A stretch of DNA of 11,765 bases, taken from assembly GCA_910585995.1 (NCBI GenBank), contig CAJUGG010000021.1, positions 1 through 11,765 on the forward strand, written 5' to 3'. The position numbers and the translations under genes were made by a program. The stretch comes from an uncultured Lachnospiraceae bacterium. GTDB lineage: Bacteria > Bacillota > Clostridia > Lachnospirales > Lachnospiraceae. Below, piece by piece: positions 4,821 to 11,741 of the stretch. The notes beneath the pieces were generated by a model. It saw nothing but the letters and a program-made list of their open reading frames with translations, had not been told where the DNA came from and searched no databases. Position 1 is the stretch's first letter. Each line of letters opens with the position of its first letter.

Positions 4821-7442
4821 ATGGCAAAATGGGTGTATCTTTTTAAAGAAGGAGATGCCAGCATGAGAAACCTGTTGGGTGGTAAAGGGGCAAACTTGGC
4901 AGAGATGACCAACCTTGGCTTACCGATCCCGCAGGGATTTACCGTGACGACAGAGGCTTGTACAGATTATTATGAGAATGGAGAGCGGATCTCCAATGAG
5001 ATTGAAGAGCAGATTATGGCTGCGCTGGTATTTTTAGAGGGACTTCAGGGCAAGAAATTTGGCGATACTGAAGATCCGTTATTGGTATCAGTGCGTTCTG
5101 GTGCCAGAGCTTCTATGCCAGGTATGATGGATACCATCCTGAACCTGGGTCTGAATGATGTGTCCGTGGAAGGTTTTGCAAAGAAGACAGGGAATCCAAG
5201 ATTTGCTTATGATTCCTATCGTAGATTTATCCAGATGTATTCGGACGTGGTTATGGAGGTTCCGAAGTCCTATTTTGAGAAGATCATCGATGAGCTGAAA
5301 GCGGCAAAAGGCGTTCATTTTGACACCGAGCTGACAGCAGATGATTTAAAAGAGCTGATTAACCGTTTTAAAGCAGTCTATAAAGAGGCAAAGAAAGAAG
5401 ATTTCCCGCAGGACCCCAAAGAGCAGCTGATGGGTGCGGTAAAGGCTGTGTTCCGTTCCTGGGACAATGATCGTGCGATTGTCTATCGCCGTATGAATGA
5501 TATCCCTGGTGACTGGGGAACCGCTGTCAATGTACAGGCGATGGTATTTGGAAATATGGGTGACACCTCCGGAACCGGTGTTGCATTTACCCGTAATCCG
5601 TCCACCGGTGAGAAAGGAATCTTTGGCGAGTATCTGATCAATGCACAGGGAGAAGACGTGGTGGCAGGTGTGCGTACACCGCAGCCGATCACCAAACTGG
5701 CAGAAGATCTTCCGGAGTGCTATGCAGAATTTATGAAGATTGCCACCAAACTGGAGAACCATTACCGCGATATGCAGGATATGGAGTTCACGATTCAGGA
5801 AGGACACCTGTATTTCCTGCAGACCCGTAACGGCAAGAGAACTGCTCCGGCCGCGCTTCAGATTGCCTGCGATATGGTGGATGAGGGCATGATCACAAGA
5901 GAAGAGGCAGTGCTTCGTATCGAGGCGAAGTCTCTGGATCAGCTGCTGCATCCGACCTTTGATACCGCAGCATTAAAAGCAGGAGAAGTGATTGGCGAGG
6001 CACTTCCGGCTTCTCCGGGTGCAGCGGCAGGTAAAGTGTATTTTACCGCAGAAGATGCAAAGGCAGCTCATGAAGCAGGCGAGAGAGTCATCCTGGTTCG
6101 TCTGGAGACCTCACCGGAGGATATCGAGGGTATGCATGCAGCAGAAGGTATCCTGACTGTACGCGGCGGTATGACAAGCCATGCAGCCGTAGTGGCTCGT
6201 GGTATGGGAACTTGCTGTGTATCCGGATGTGGTGAAATTAAGATCTCAGAAGAAGAGAAATGGTTTGACCTGGGCGGCCATCATTTTGTAGAGGGAGATT
6301 ATATCTCTCTGGATGGTACAACAGGTAAGATTTATAAAGGGGATATCCCGACAAAAGAAGCAGCGATTACCGGCAACTTCCAGAGGATCATGGGCTGGGC
6401 GGACAAGTTCCGTCGCTTAAGCGTACGTACCAACGCAGATACGCCGGCAGATACGGCCAATGCAGTACGTCTGGGTGCAGAAGGAATCGGGCTTTGTAGA
6501 ACAGAACATATGTTCTTTGATCCGAACAGGATTCCGAAGATTCGTAAGATGATCCTCTCTGACAATCAGGAGGCAAGAGAAGCAGCGCTGATGGAACTGC
6601 TTCCATTCCAGAAAGAAGACTTTAAGGCGATGTATAAGGCTCTGAAGGGCAGACCGATGACTGTTCGTTATCTGGATCCGCCACTGCACGAGTTTGTGCC
6701 GACCGATGAGGAAGATATTAAGGCTTTGGCAGCAGATATGGGCTTAAGCGTAGCAGATGTAAAGGCAAAATGCAATGAGCTGCATGAGTTCAACCCGATG
6801 ATGGGTCATCGTGGATGCCGTCTGGCAGTTACCTATCCAGAGATTGCCAAGATGCAGACCCGCGCGGTGATGGAAGCAGCGATTGAAGTAGAGAGAGAAG
6901 AAGGATTTGATATCGTACCAGAGATTATGATTCCTCTGGTAGGCGAGCGCAAAGAGTTGAATTTTGTAAAGAAGATCGTGGAAGAGACTGCAGAACTTGT
7001 CAAGAAGGAAAAAGGCAGCGATATTCAGTATCATATCGGAACAATGATCGAGATTCCGCGTGCAGCACTGACCGCAGACGAGATTGCAAAAGAAGCAGAG
7101 TTCTTCTCCTTTGGAACCAACGACCTGACCCAGATGACCTTCGGCTTCTCCCGTGACGACTCTGGCAAATTCCTGGATTCCTACTATAAAGCAAAGATCT
7201 ACGAGTCCGACCCATTTGCACGTCTGGATCAGACCGGCGTGGGCAAACTGGTGAAGATGGCAGCAGAACTGGGCCGTGCAAGCAGACCAGACATCAAACT
7301 GGGCATCTGCGGCGAGCATGGCGGAGATCCGTCTTCCGTAGAGTTCTGCCACAAAGTAGGCCTGAACTACGTATCCTGTTCCCCGTACCGCGTCCCAATC
7401 GCAAGACTCGCAGCGGCACAGGCGGCGCTTTCTGATAAGTAG
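4821..7442 (+). CDS. ppdK: Pyruvate, phosphate dikinase
   Basis: An 873-residue PPDK, which reversibly converts PEP, AMP and PPi to pyruvate, ATP and phosphate; cytoplasmic. Domains in order are an N-terminal ATP-grasp nucleotide domain (about 1-340, with GGKGANLAEM at 20-29 and SVRSGARASMPGMMDT near 90-105), the phosphohistidine swivel domain (about 390-510) with GGMTSHAAVVARG and the catalytic His454, and a C-terminal PEP/pyruvate TIM barrel (about 530-870) with SFGTNDLTQMTFG and GICGEHGGD holding catalytic Cys830. Thr452, two residues before the histidine, is the residue that PPDK regulatory proteins phosphorylate in other species. Length matches the well-studied Clostridium symbiosum enzyme. 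The start is ATG 4821, with AGGAGGG at 4808-4814; an in-frame ATG at 4755 would add a 22-residue hydrophobic tail absent from the family. It has its own promoter and a possible attenuator, and is followed by a terminator. Confidence 0.98.
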   Translation: MAKWVYLFKEGDASMRNLLGGKGANLAEMTNLGLPIPQGFTVTTEACTDYYENGERISNEIEEQIMAALVFLEGLQGKKFGDTEDPLLVSVRSGARASMPGMMDTILNLGLNDVSVEGFAKKTGNPRFAYDSYRRFIQMYSDVVMEVPKSYFEKIIDELKAAKGVHFDTELTADDLKELINRFKAVYKEAKKEDFPQDPKEQLMGAVKAVFRSWDNDRAIVYRRMNDIPGDWGTAVNVQAMVFGNMGDTSGTGVAFTRNPSTGEKGIFGEYLINAQGEDVVAGVRTPQPITKLAEDLPECYAEFMKIATKLENHYRDMQDMEFTIQEGHLYFLQTRNGKRTAPAALQIACDMVDEGMITREEAVLRIEAKSLDQLLHPTFDTAALKAGEVIGEALPASPGAAAGKVYFTAEDAKAAHEAGERVILVRLETSPEDIEGMHAAEGILTVRGGMTSHAAVVARGMGTCCVSGCGEIKISEEEKWFDLGGHHFVEGDYISLDGTTGKIYKGDIPTKEAAITGNFQRIMGWADKFRRLSVRTNADTPADTANAVRLGAEGIGLCRTEHMFFDPNRIPKIRKMILSDNQEAREAALMELLPFQKEDFKAMYKALKGRPMTVRYLDPPLHEFVPTDEEDIKALAADMGLSVADVKAKCNELHEFNPMMGHRGCRLAVTYPEIAKMQTRAVMEAAIEVEREEGFDIVPEIMIPLVGERKELNFVKKIVEETAELVKKEKGSDIQYHIGTMIEIPRAALTADEIAKEAEFFSFGTNDLTQMTFGFSRDDSGKFLDSYYKAKIYESDPFARLDQTGVGKLVKMAAELGRASRPDIKLGICGEHGGDPSSVEFCHKVGLNYVSCSPYRVPIARLAAAQAALSDK

Positions 7443-7477
7443 AACAGAACTAAATATTGTAATAGAATGAACAAATT

Positions 7478-7511
7478 GAGGACCTTGGGGGATTACACCT
7501 TCAAGGTCCTC
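7478..7511 (+). terminator. Terminator after ppdK (hairpin copy A)
   Basis: A 10-bp exact stem (7478-7487 GAGGACCTTG with 7502-7511 CAAGGTCCTC) extends by about four more pairs including G-T wobbles. It is followed by the T-rich TTATTCTCTT. It lies 35 bases after the ppdK stop. The stem could also work on the minus strand for transcripts coming from the accessory genes. It is related to the hairpin at 8780-8811. Confidence 0.75.
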
Positions 7512-7544
7512 TTATTCTCTTCAGATAATACCGAATTCCTTGAT

Positions 7545-7730
7545 TTATTTATTCCAAACCATAATATATTCTTTTTCATTAGTCATATGATCTATGTTCT
7601 CGGATTCAATCAGAAATTGTTCTCTTTGGTAAAAAGATACAGCTCGTGTATTCTTCTGGTAAACACGTAAACGCATAGTGGATTTGATGCCTTTCACATA
7701 ATCCAGTAATTGTTTTCCAATGCCGCACAC
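7545..7730 (-). pseudogene. Remnant of a GNAT-family N-acetyltransferase (C-terminal part only)
   Basis: About 61 codons read as CGIGKQLLDYVKG...LRVYQKNTRAVSFYQREQF...YIMVWNK. This is the typical end of a GNAT acetyltransferase: the G-x-G-K acetyl-CoA loop and following helix, then the VYQKNTRAVSFYQREQF strand-helix, then a closing strand. A full GNAT protein is about 140-170 residues and needs the N-terminal half, which is absent. In-frame sequence upstream meets a stop (TAA) two codons before the GTG used as the nominal start, and then comes the Rpn gene. No ribosome binding site is seen. I read it as a gene whose 5' half was lost, perhaps when the Rpn segment arrived. Expression as a short peptide cannot be excluded. 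Confidence 0.75.
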
Positions 7731-7793
7731 TTTATTTTATACTCCCACTCCCACAGACTTGAGTTGGTTTCTTTTTTTGATAATATAGGATTC

Positions 7794-8621
7794 TTATGAT
7801 TGGTCAATAAGATATTCCGCGTATAATTTATTCCTATACTGTTTATCTTGCGTAGCCTTGATTACATCCTGTGACCGATTGTTCTCCATCAGTTTTGTGA
7901 TTAGTCTGGAAAGTTTATCTTCGCCTTGCTCAATACCTTCCCGTTTTATGGTCTTTGCTTCATATTCCAGAATTTTTCCACCCATGACTGCTTTCACTCC
8001 TTCCTTAACAGAATCGTATTTTACAGCGATGTGCTCCAATACTTTATTCGACATGTCAATAATGGTACATCTTGTGTATTCACTGATTGCTCCCTGATTT
8101 GCGAGTTCCTCCAGTTTATTTTTAATCCATTCATATTCTTCCTGTAAGGCTTTCAGCTTTGCCTGATCCCGCTCATATTCCACAGTTCCTCCGGGTGTTA
8201 CCATCCTGATTTTCAGCGTATCAGGTGTTGAGGCATGATGTCTCAAAAACAATACAGCGGAATGTGGCAGTGTCACAGTAAGGATATTTCCTTTGATTGT
8301 ACCTTCATCCAGAGCGATTTGAGTGTCATACTCAAAAAACCGGACCAGCATACTGTTATCGGTACTGCTCTGACATTCCAGATGGTATTTTTTGGTTTCT
8401 TTTCCTTCTATCCTGAAACTGGTATCTGTAATCCGTTCCTCTTCATTCCCGCCCTGCTGGTTCAGAAAGTGCTCATTTGGGGAAAAGACGATTTTTTCTT
8501 GTCCTGAATAGTGCTCCCCGAACATCTCATTGATCACAGGGATGATGAGAGAACTGCAGTCATTTAACAGCGTGCGGAACACATCATCATATGGTGTGTT
8601 TGTTATCATTATATTGTCCAT
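7794..8621 (-). CDS. Rpn-family PD-(D/E)XK nuclease / putative transposase, possibly shortened
   Basis: A 275-residue protein that fits the Rpn (recombination-promoting nuclease, transposase-like) group common in gut Firmicutes. The nuclease core is visible: the N-terminal TPYDDVFRTLL, then ITDTSFRI with Asp66, then YHLECQSS with Glu82 and Gln84 (the D...ExQ form of the active site), then RFFEYDTQIAL. The C-terminal half is helical and probably coiled (residues 151-175), followed by EYTRCTIIDMSNKVLEHIA and GVKAVMGGKILEYEAKTI. From memory of the family, a block of about 40 residues rich in IxEIFEKxLLFLIPFYIF normally lies between TPGGTVEYE and the DQAKLKALQEEY helix; here they are joined directly near residue 150, suggesting an in-frame deletion. 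Start ATG 8621 has GGGG (8631-8634) upstream and a good promoter. No terminal inverted repeats or target duplication were found, so it is not a complete mobile element here. Confidence 0.85.
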   Translation of the reverse strand: MDNIMITNTPYDDVFRTLLNDCSSLIIPVINEMFGEHYSGQEKIVFSPNEHFLNQQGGNEEERITDTSFRIEGKETKKYHLECQSSTDNSMLVRFFEYDTQIALDEGTIKGNILTVTLPHSAVLFLRHHASTPDTLKIRMVTPGGTVEYERDQAKLKALQEEYEWIKNKLEELANQGAISEYTRCTIIDMSNKVLEHIAVKYDSVKEGVKAVMGGKILEYEAKTIKREGIEQGEDKLSRLITKLMENNRSQDVIKATQDKQYRNKLYAEYLIDQS

Positions 8622-8643
8622 TGTTATCTGCCCCTTTTATTAT

Positions 8644-8672
8644 ATTTTACTACATCATACAGATTTACTCAA
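8644..8672 (-). promoter_or_regulatory. Promoter of the Rpn-family gene
   Basis: On the minus strand, TTGAGT (8672-8667), a 17-base gap and TAAAAT (8649-8644). It lies 22 bases from the start codon at its near edge, giving a short leader with an AAAAGGGG ribosome binding site. The gene therefore has its own transcription signal, facing ppdK. Confidence 0.55.
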
Positions 8673-8779
8673 TTGGAAAATCATTTTCGGGGAAATAATC
8701 CTGTAAAAAAGAGGATATGGAGTCATTGTCTCTCTGAGAGGCATGATCCCGGATAAGGGAAAGAAAAATGAAACAAGCC

Positions 8780-8820
8780 AGGACCTTAAAGGATCACACC
8801 CGCGGGGTCCTTGTTTTTTT
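8780..8820 (+). terminator. Terminator-like hairpin (copy B), no clear upstream gene
   Basis: AGGACC (8780-8785) pairs with GGTCCT (8806-8811), with two further T-G wobble pairs inside and a run of seven T at 8814-8820. Orientation is +, yet no + strand gene lies between ppdK and this point, and the nearest gene runs away on the minus strand. It shares 24 of 32 bases, without gaps, with the hairpin after ppdK (7479-7510 against 8780-8811). Confidence 0.65.
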
Positions 8821-8937
8821 GACATTTATTTTTCCCATATTCAAAAATCATTTGTCACTTTTTGGAATATAATAGTATTGAGAGTGTCAACTCTTTTTAA
8901 GTTTCATTTTTCGCAGGTAAAATTAGTTAATTCCTTG

Positions 8938-8966
8938 TTTAAAAATTCCAAATGATATGGTATAAT
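8938..8966 (+). promoter_or_regulatory. Promoter of the hemerythrin-receiver / Sel1 operon
   Basis: A perfect TATAAT (8961-8966) with a TGG extended -10 element (8958-8960) and TTTAAA (8938-8943) 17 bases upstream. Predicted start near 8973, giving a leader of about 58 bases up to ATG 9031. Confidence 0.62.
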
Positions 8967-9030
8967 ATCTAGCGATAAATACAGATTTCATAAAATTTTG
9001 TATAAACTTGACGGCCAAAGGAGGAGTGGT

Positions 9031-10395
9031 ATGGATAAGCAGCTAGTATGGAAAGACGAGTTTAATATTGGAGTTGATGCGATCGACAAAGAGCATAGGA
9101 GACTGTTCTCGATCATTAACAGGCTTTTCCTCCTCAGAAACGAGGAACAAAAAAGTGCGAAAGCATATGAAGAAGGGATTCACTACTTTTATGAACATGC
9201 GATCCGGCATTTTACAGATGAAGAAAACTACATGAAATTAATTGAATATAAGAATCTGAAGATGCATAAGAGGATTCATAAAGATTTTCGGGACAGGACG
9301 CTCCCGGCTTTGGAGGAGGAGTTAAAGCGTTCTAACTATTCGCCAGGAGCAGTCGATCACTTTTTGGCAGTGTGTGCGGGGTGGCTGATCGGACATAGCA
9401 TGACAGAAGACCATGCAATCGTCGGGGATGATGCAAGCAGATGGGAAGAGCTTCTGCCTGCACAGGAACTGGAATCCATGAAGACAGTGATTATGGAACG
9501 TCTGCAGCAGATGTTCGGCTTAAAGTCCTGGGTGATCAGTGAGACTTATGATGGTGAGAGATTTGGAAAAGGGATCTATTACCGTCTGGTCTATGGCAGA
9601 GAGCAGGACCAGAAGAAATGGGAGATCATCCTCGTCTTAGAAGAAAAGATTCTGATAAATACCATCGGAAAACTGATGGGAGTACCTTCTTCGAAGATGG
9701 ATGTGATGTTGATTAATGCAGCCAGGTACAGTGCCAGCCAGCTTGTCTGGTATGTGATGTCACATTTTCCATCGGTGGAGTCTTATGAGATGCAGGAAGA
9801 GAGTCTCTTAACTTATGATCAGTTCCGGCAGATCTTTGAGAAGGAGAAGCCGCAGGTCAGCCTGCTGTTTGGGACAGAAGAAGGATATTTCTCATATTGT
9901 GTGATTGCACCGCATCTGATTGAGACGGGACTTGGAACACCGCTGGCAGTCCAGAATGAGGTGATACAGACACAGAAGTATTTTAAGGAAATAAAGAAGA
10001 GTACAAAGTCCAAGATTCTGTTGGTGGATGATTCCATGACGATACGGGAAGGAATAAGAAGGCTGTTGGTAAACGACTATGAAGTATCTGCAGTTCAGTC
10101 AGGAGTAGCTGCTATTCGCGCGATCTCTCTGGACAAACCAGATCTGGTGCTTTTGGACTATGATATGCCAGTCTGTGACGGAAGATATGTGTTGGAGATG
10201 CTCCGTTCAGAGAAGGAATTTGCAGATGTCCCTGTGATTTTTCTTACCAGCCGGGATGATCCGGAGAGTGTGAGAAAGGTGCTGGAGCTAAAGCCGGAGG
10301 GTTATCTGTTAAAATATCTAAAGCCAACCGAGATCCGTAAACGAGTGGATGATTTCTTCAGAAAGAAAAAAGAAAAACAGGCAGGAAAATCATAA
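9031..10395 (+). CDS. Hemerythrin / CheX-like / response-regulator receiver fusion protein
   Basis: A 454-residue cytoplasmic protein with three parts. Residues 1-135 are a bacteriohemerythrin domain with all seven di-iron ligands visible: H22, H60 and E64 (HFTDE), H79 and H83 (HKRIH), H122 and D127 (HSMTED). It should bind O2 or respond to redox state. Residues about 150-310 have no sure match; YYRLVYG, ILVLEEKILINTIGKLMG and NAARYSASQLVW resemble the fold of CheX/CheC-type phosphatases, but the catalytic E..N pair is not evident. Residues 327-445 are a receiver domain: D333/D334, phospho-acceptor D376 (LLDYDMP), T406 and a lysine in YLLKYLKP. There is no DNA-binding or enzymatic output domain. 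Start ATG 9031 follows AAAGGAGG (9018-9025); an in-frame TTG at 8998 is less likely. Its stop overlaps the next gene's start by one base. Likely role, inferred: oxygen- or redox-linked phosphorelay signalling. The partner histidine kinase is not in this window. Confidence 0.88.
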   Translation: MDKQLVWKDEFNIGVDAIDKEHRRLFSIINRLFLLRNEEQKSAKAYEEGIHYFYEHAIRHFTDEENYMKLIEYKNLKMHKRIHKDFRDRTLPALEEELKRSNYSPGAVDHFLAVCAGWLIGHSMTEDHAIVGDDASRWEELLPAQELESMKTVIMERLQQMFGLKSWVISETYDGERFGKGIYYRLVYGREQDQKKWEIILVLEEKILINTIGKLMGVPSSKMDVMLINAARYSASQLVWYVMSHFPSVESYEMQEESLLTYDQFRQIFEKEKPQVSLLFGTEEGYFSYCVIAPHLIETGLGTPLAVQNEVIQTQKYFKEIKKSTKSKILLVDDSMTIREGIRRLLVNDYEVSAVQSGVAAIRAISLDKPDLVLLDYDMPVCDGRYVLEMLRSEKEFADVPVIFLTSRDDPESVRKVLELKPEGYLLKYLKPTEIRKRVDDFFRKKKEKQAGKS

Positions 10396-11603
10396 TGGAA
10401 GATGGTTTTGAAAAAGAAGAACTGGCAGAGGATGTACAGAGCGATGTTCTACAAAACCAGACGCGGCCAAAGATGTCAGTGGAAGAGGTCTATGCTTTGG
10501 CAAGACATTGCAGAGAAGAGAGAGACTATCAGATGGAAGCATACTGGTATGAGATGCTTCTGATGTACAGGGATATCGAGAAAGAGGTACTGATAGCGAC
10601 GCAGTATTTTTGCGGAGAAGCTTATTTTGATGCTGGCAATGAAAAGGAGGCGCTGCACTGGTTTGAGCAGGCTGCCCGTCAGGGACACAAGAAAGCAAAG
10701 CTTAAGTGCGGGCAGATGTTTGCGCAGTCGAAGGATGAAAAGGATCAGGAGAAGGCGCTGTACTGGCTGGAGCAGGTGGCAGAAGAAGGCAATCCGGAGA
10801 TCCAGCATCTGTGCGGAGACATGAATTGTCAGGGCAGAGGTACAAAGGTCAACTATACCAGAGCACTGTACTGGTACGAGAAAGCCGCTCCCTGGGGAGA
10901 TGCAAGTACGCAGTATGCCCGCGGCATGATGTATTACATAGGAGAGGGAATCAAGGCAGACCATGCCAAAGCATTTGACTATCTGAAGAAGGCCGCAGGC
11001 GGGAATCATGTACAGGCTCAGTATCAGTGTGGATGGATGTATCAGCATGGAGAGGGAACCTGGAAAAACCCTAAAAAAGCGTTCAAAAATTACGAAGAAG
11101 CAGTGCGCAATGGACATTTAGGAGCTTTATATCAGCTTGGAGGCATGTATTATCATGGCGAAGGTGTCAAAAAGGACAAAAAAAGGGCGCTTAGCATCTA
11201 TCAAGAAGCAGGAAACAAAGGAGAGGTAAATGCACAGCTCCAGTGCGGATGGATGTATTACCACGGAGAAGGGACAAAAAAGGACCGCCAAAAAGCACTG
11301 GATTGGTTTGAAAAAGCCGGAAGTGGAGATTGTGTAAAAGCCTGGTTGCTCTGCGGAAAGATGTATTATAAAGGAGTGGGAACCGATAAAAATTATGCCA
11401 AAGCACTATATTGGTGTGAAAAAGCTGCCAAAGCATCGGACAGCCCGGAGAATGCGGAGGCAAAATATATCTGCGGCACACTCTACGCGACAGGAGAAGG
11501 GGTGGAAGAGGACAAAGAGAAAGGGCTTGATCTGATGCGGGAGGCCGCCAGACAAGGATACAGGCCTGCAAAATTTGCTCTGAGGTTCAAGTTTCCCCGC
11601 TAG
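10395..11603 (+). CDS. Sel1-like repeat protein with periodic cysteines
   Basis: A 402-residue protein with no signal peptide or membrane segment, so presumably cytoplasmic. After an acidic N-terminus (1-30) and a helical lead-in, nine Sel1-like (TPR-related) repeats run from about residue 71 to 395, with the pattern xCGxMYYxGEGxxKDxxKALxWxEKAA. Such solenoids serve as scaffolds for protein partners. The repeats are very even: the residue before the first Gly falls at 73, 105, 140, 176, 212, 248, 284, 320 and 360, mostly 36 apart. At seven of these nine places it is cysteine, where Sel1 repeats usually have Leu or another hydrophobic residue; the exceptions are R176 and L248. ATG 10395 overlaps the previous stop codon (TAATG), so translation is probably coupled and the two proteins probably work together. 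What it binds is unknown. Confidence 0.9.
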   Translation: MEDGFEKEELAEDVQSDVLQNQTRPKMSVEEVYALARHCREERDYQMEAYWYEMLLMYRDIEKEVLIATQYFCGEAYFDAGNEKEALHWFEQAARQGHKKAKLKCGQMFAQSKDEKDQEKALYWLEQVAEEGNPEIQHLCGDMNCQGRGTKVNYTRALYWYEKAAPWGDASTQYARGMMYYIGEGIKADHAKAFDYLKKAAGGNHVQAQYQCGWMYQHGEGTWKNPKKAFKNYEEAVRNGHLGALYQLGGMYYHGEGVKKDKKRALSIYQEAGNKGEVNAQLQCGWMYYHGEGTKKDRQKALDWFEKAGSGDCVKAWLLCGKMYYKGVGTDKNYAKALYWCEKAAKASDSPENAEAKYICGTLYATGEGVEEDKEKGLDLMREAARQGYRPAKFALRFKFPR

Positions 11604-11623
11604 ATGAAAAAGTCAGTCTGTAC

Positions 11624-11671
11624 AGGCATTGACTATGCAAATGACCAAAGGAAAGTGCATAGTCAGTGCCT
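11624..11671 (+). terminator. Probable terminator of the hemerythrin/Sel1 operon
   Basis: A 16-bp stem with one G-T wobble (11624-11639 with 11656-11671, left arm AGGCATTGACTATGCA) and a 16-base loop, 20 bases after the Sel1 gene stop. The tract after it (TATTGTAT) is only partly T-rich, so it may be leaky, or the hairpin may mainly protect the 3' end. Confidence 0.62.
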
Positions 11672-11732
11672 TATTGTATCATAATAATTATTGAATTTTA
11701 TACAAAATTTTTAGATGGATGGTGGTATTTTA

Positions 11733-11741
11733 TGGTACAAT
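11733..11741 (+). promoter_or_regulatory. Extended -10 promoter of the next gene
   Basis: TGG-TACAAT (TACAAT at 11736-11741) with AT-rich sequence upstream and no good -35 hexamer. The window ends at AAAGG (11761-11765), which may be the start of a ribosome binding site. It resembles the TGG-TATAAT element before the hemerythrin gene. The gene itself is outside the window. Confidence 0.42.

Larger units (their letters stand above)
8622..9030. other. Intergenic region between the divergent Rpn and hemerythrin genes
   Basis: A 409-base gap. It holds the minus-strand Rpn promoter (8644-8672), a stretch with small hairpins but no gene (8673-8779, including ATCCT/AGGAT at 8698-8716), a terminator-like hairpin with no obvious gene to end (8780-8820), an AT-rich stretch (8821-8937) with an isolated TATAAT at 8868-8873 and a weak AGAGT-gtca-ACTCT hairpin (8881-8894), and then the promoter and leader of the hemerythrin gene (8938-9030). 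No reading frame here looks like a protein. Confidence 0.6.

Noticed and set aside
4589..4846. A small frame in the ppdK leader (candidate leader peptide, ATG 4706)
   Set aside because: No ribosome binding site before ATG 4706, it overlaps the ppdK start, and it contains no run of regulatory codons.
7467..7670. Forward frame after ppdK
   Set aside because: It lies over the terminator and antisense to the GNAT remnant, whose minus-strand translation has clear family motifs.
8880..8895. Small terminator-like hairpin AGAGT-gtca-ACTCT followed by T's
   Set aside because: Only five to six AT-containing pairs and no supported promoter or gene upstream; expected by chance in AT-rich DNA.
8998..9030. 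Upstream TTG start for the hemerythrin protein
   Set aside because: The bacteriohemerythrin domain begins with the W..F..G motif just after ATG 9031, which has a strong AAAGGAGG site; the extension would encode that site.
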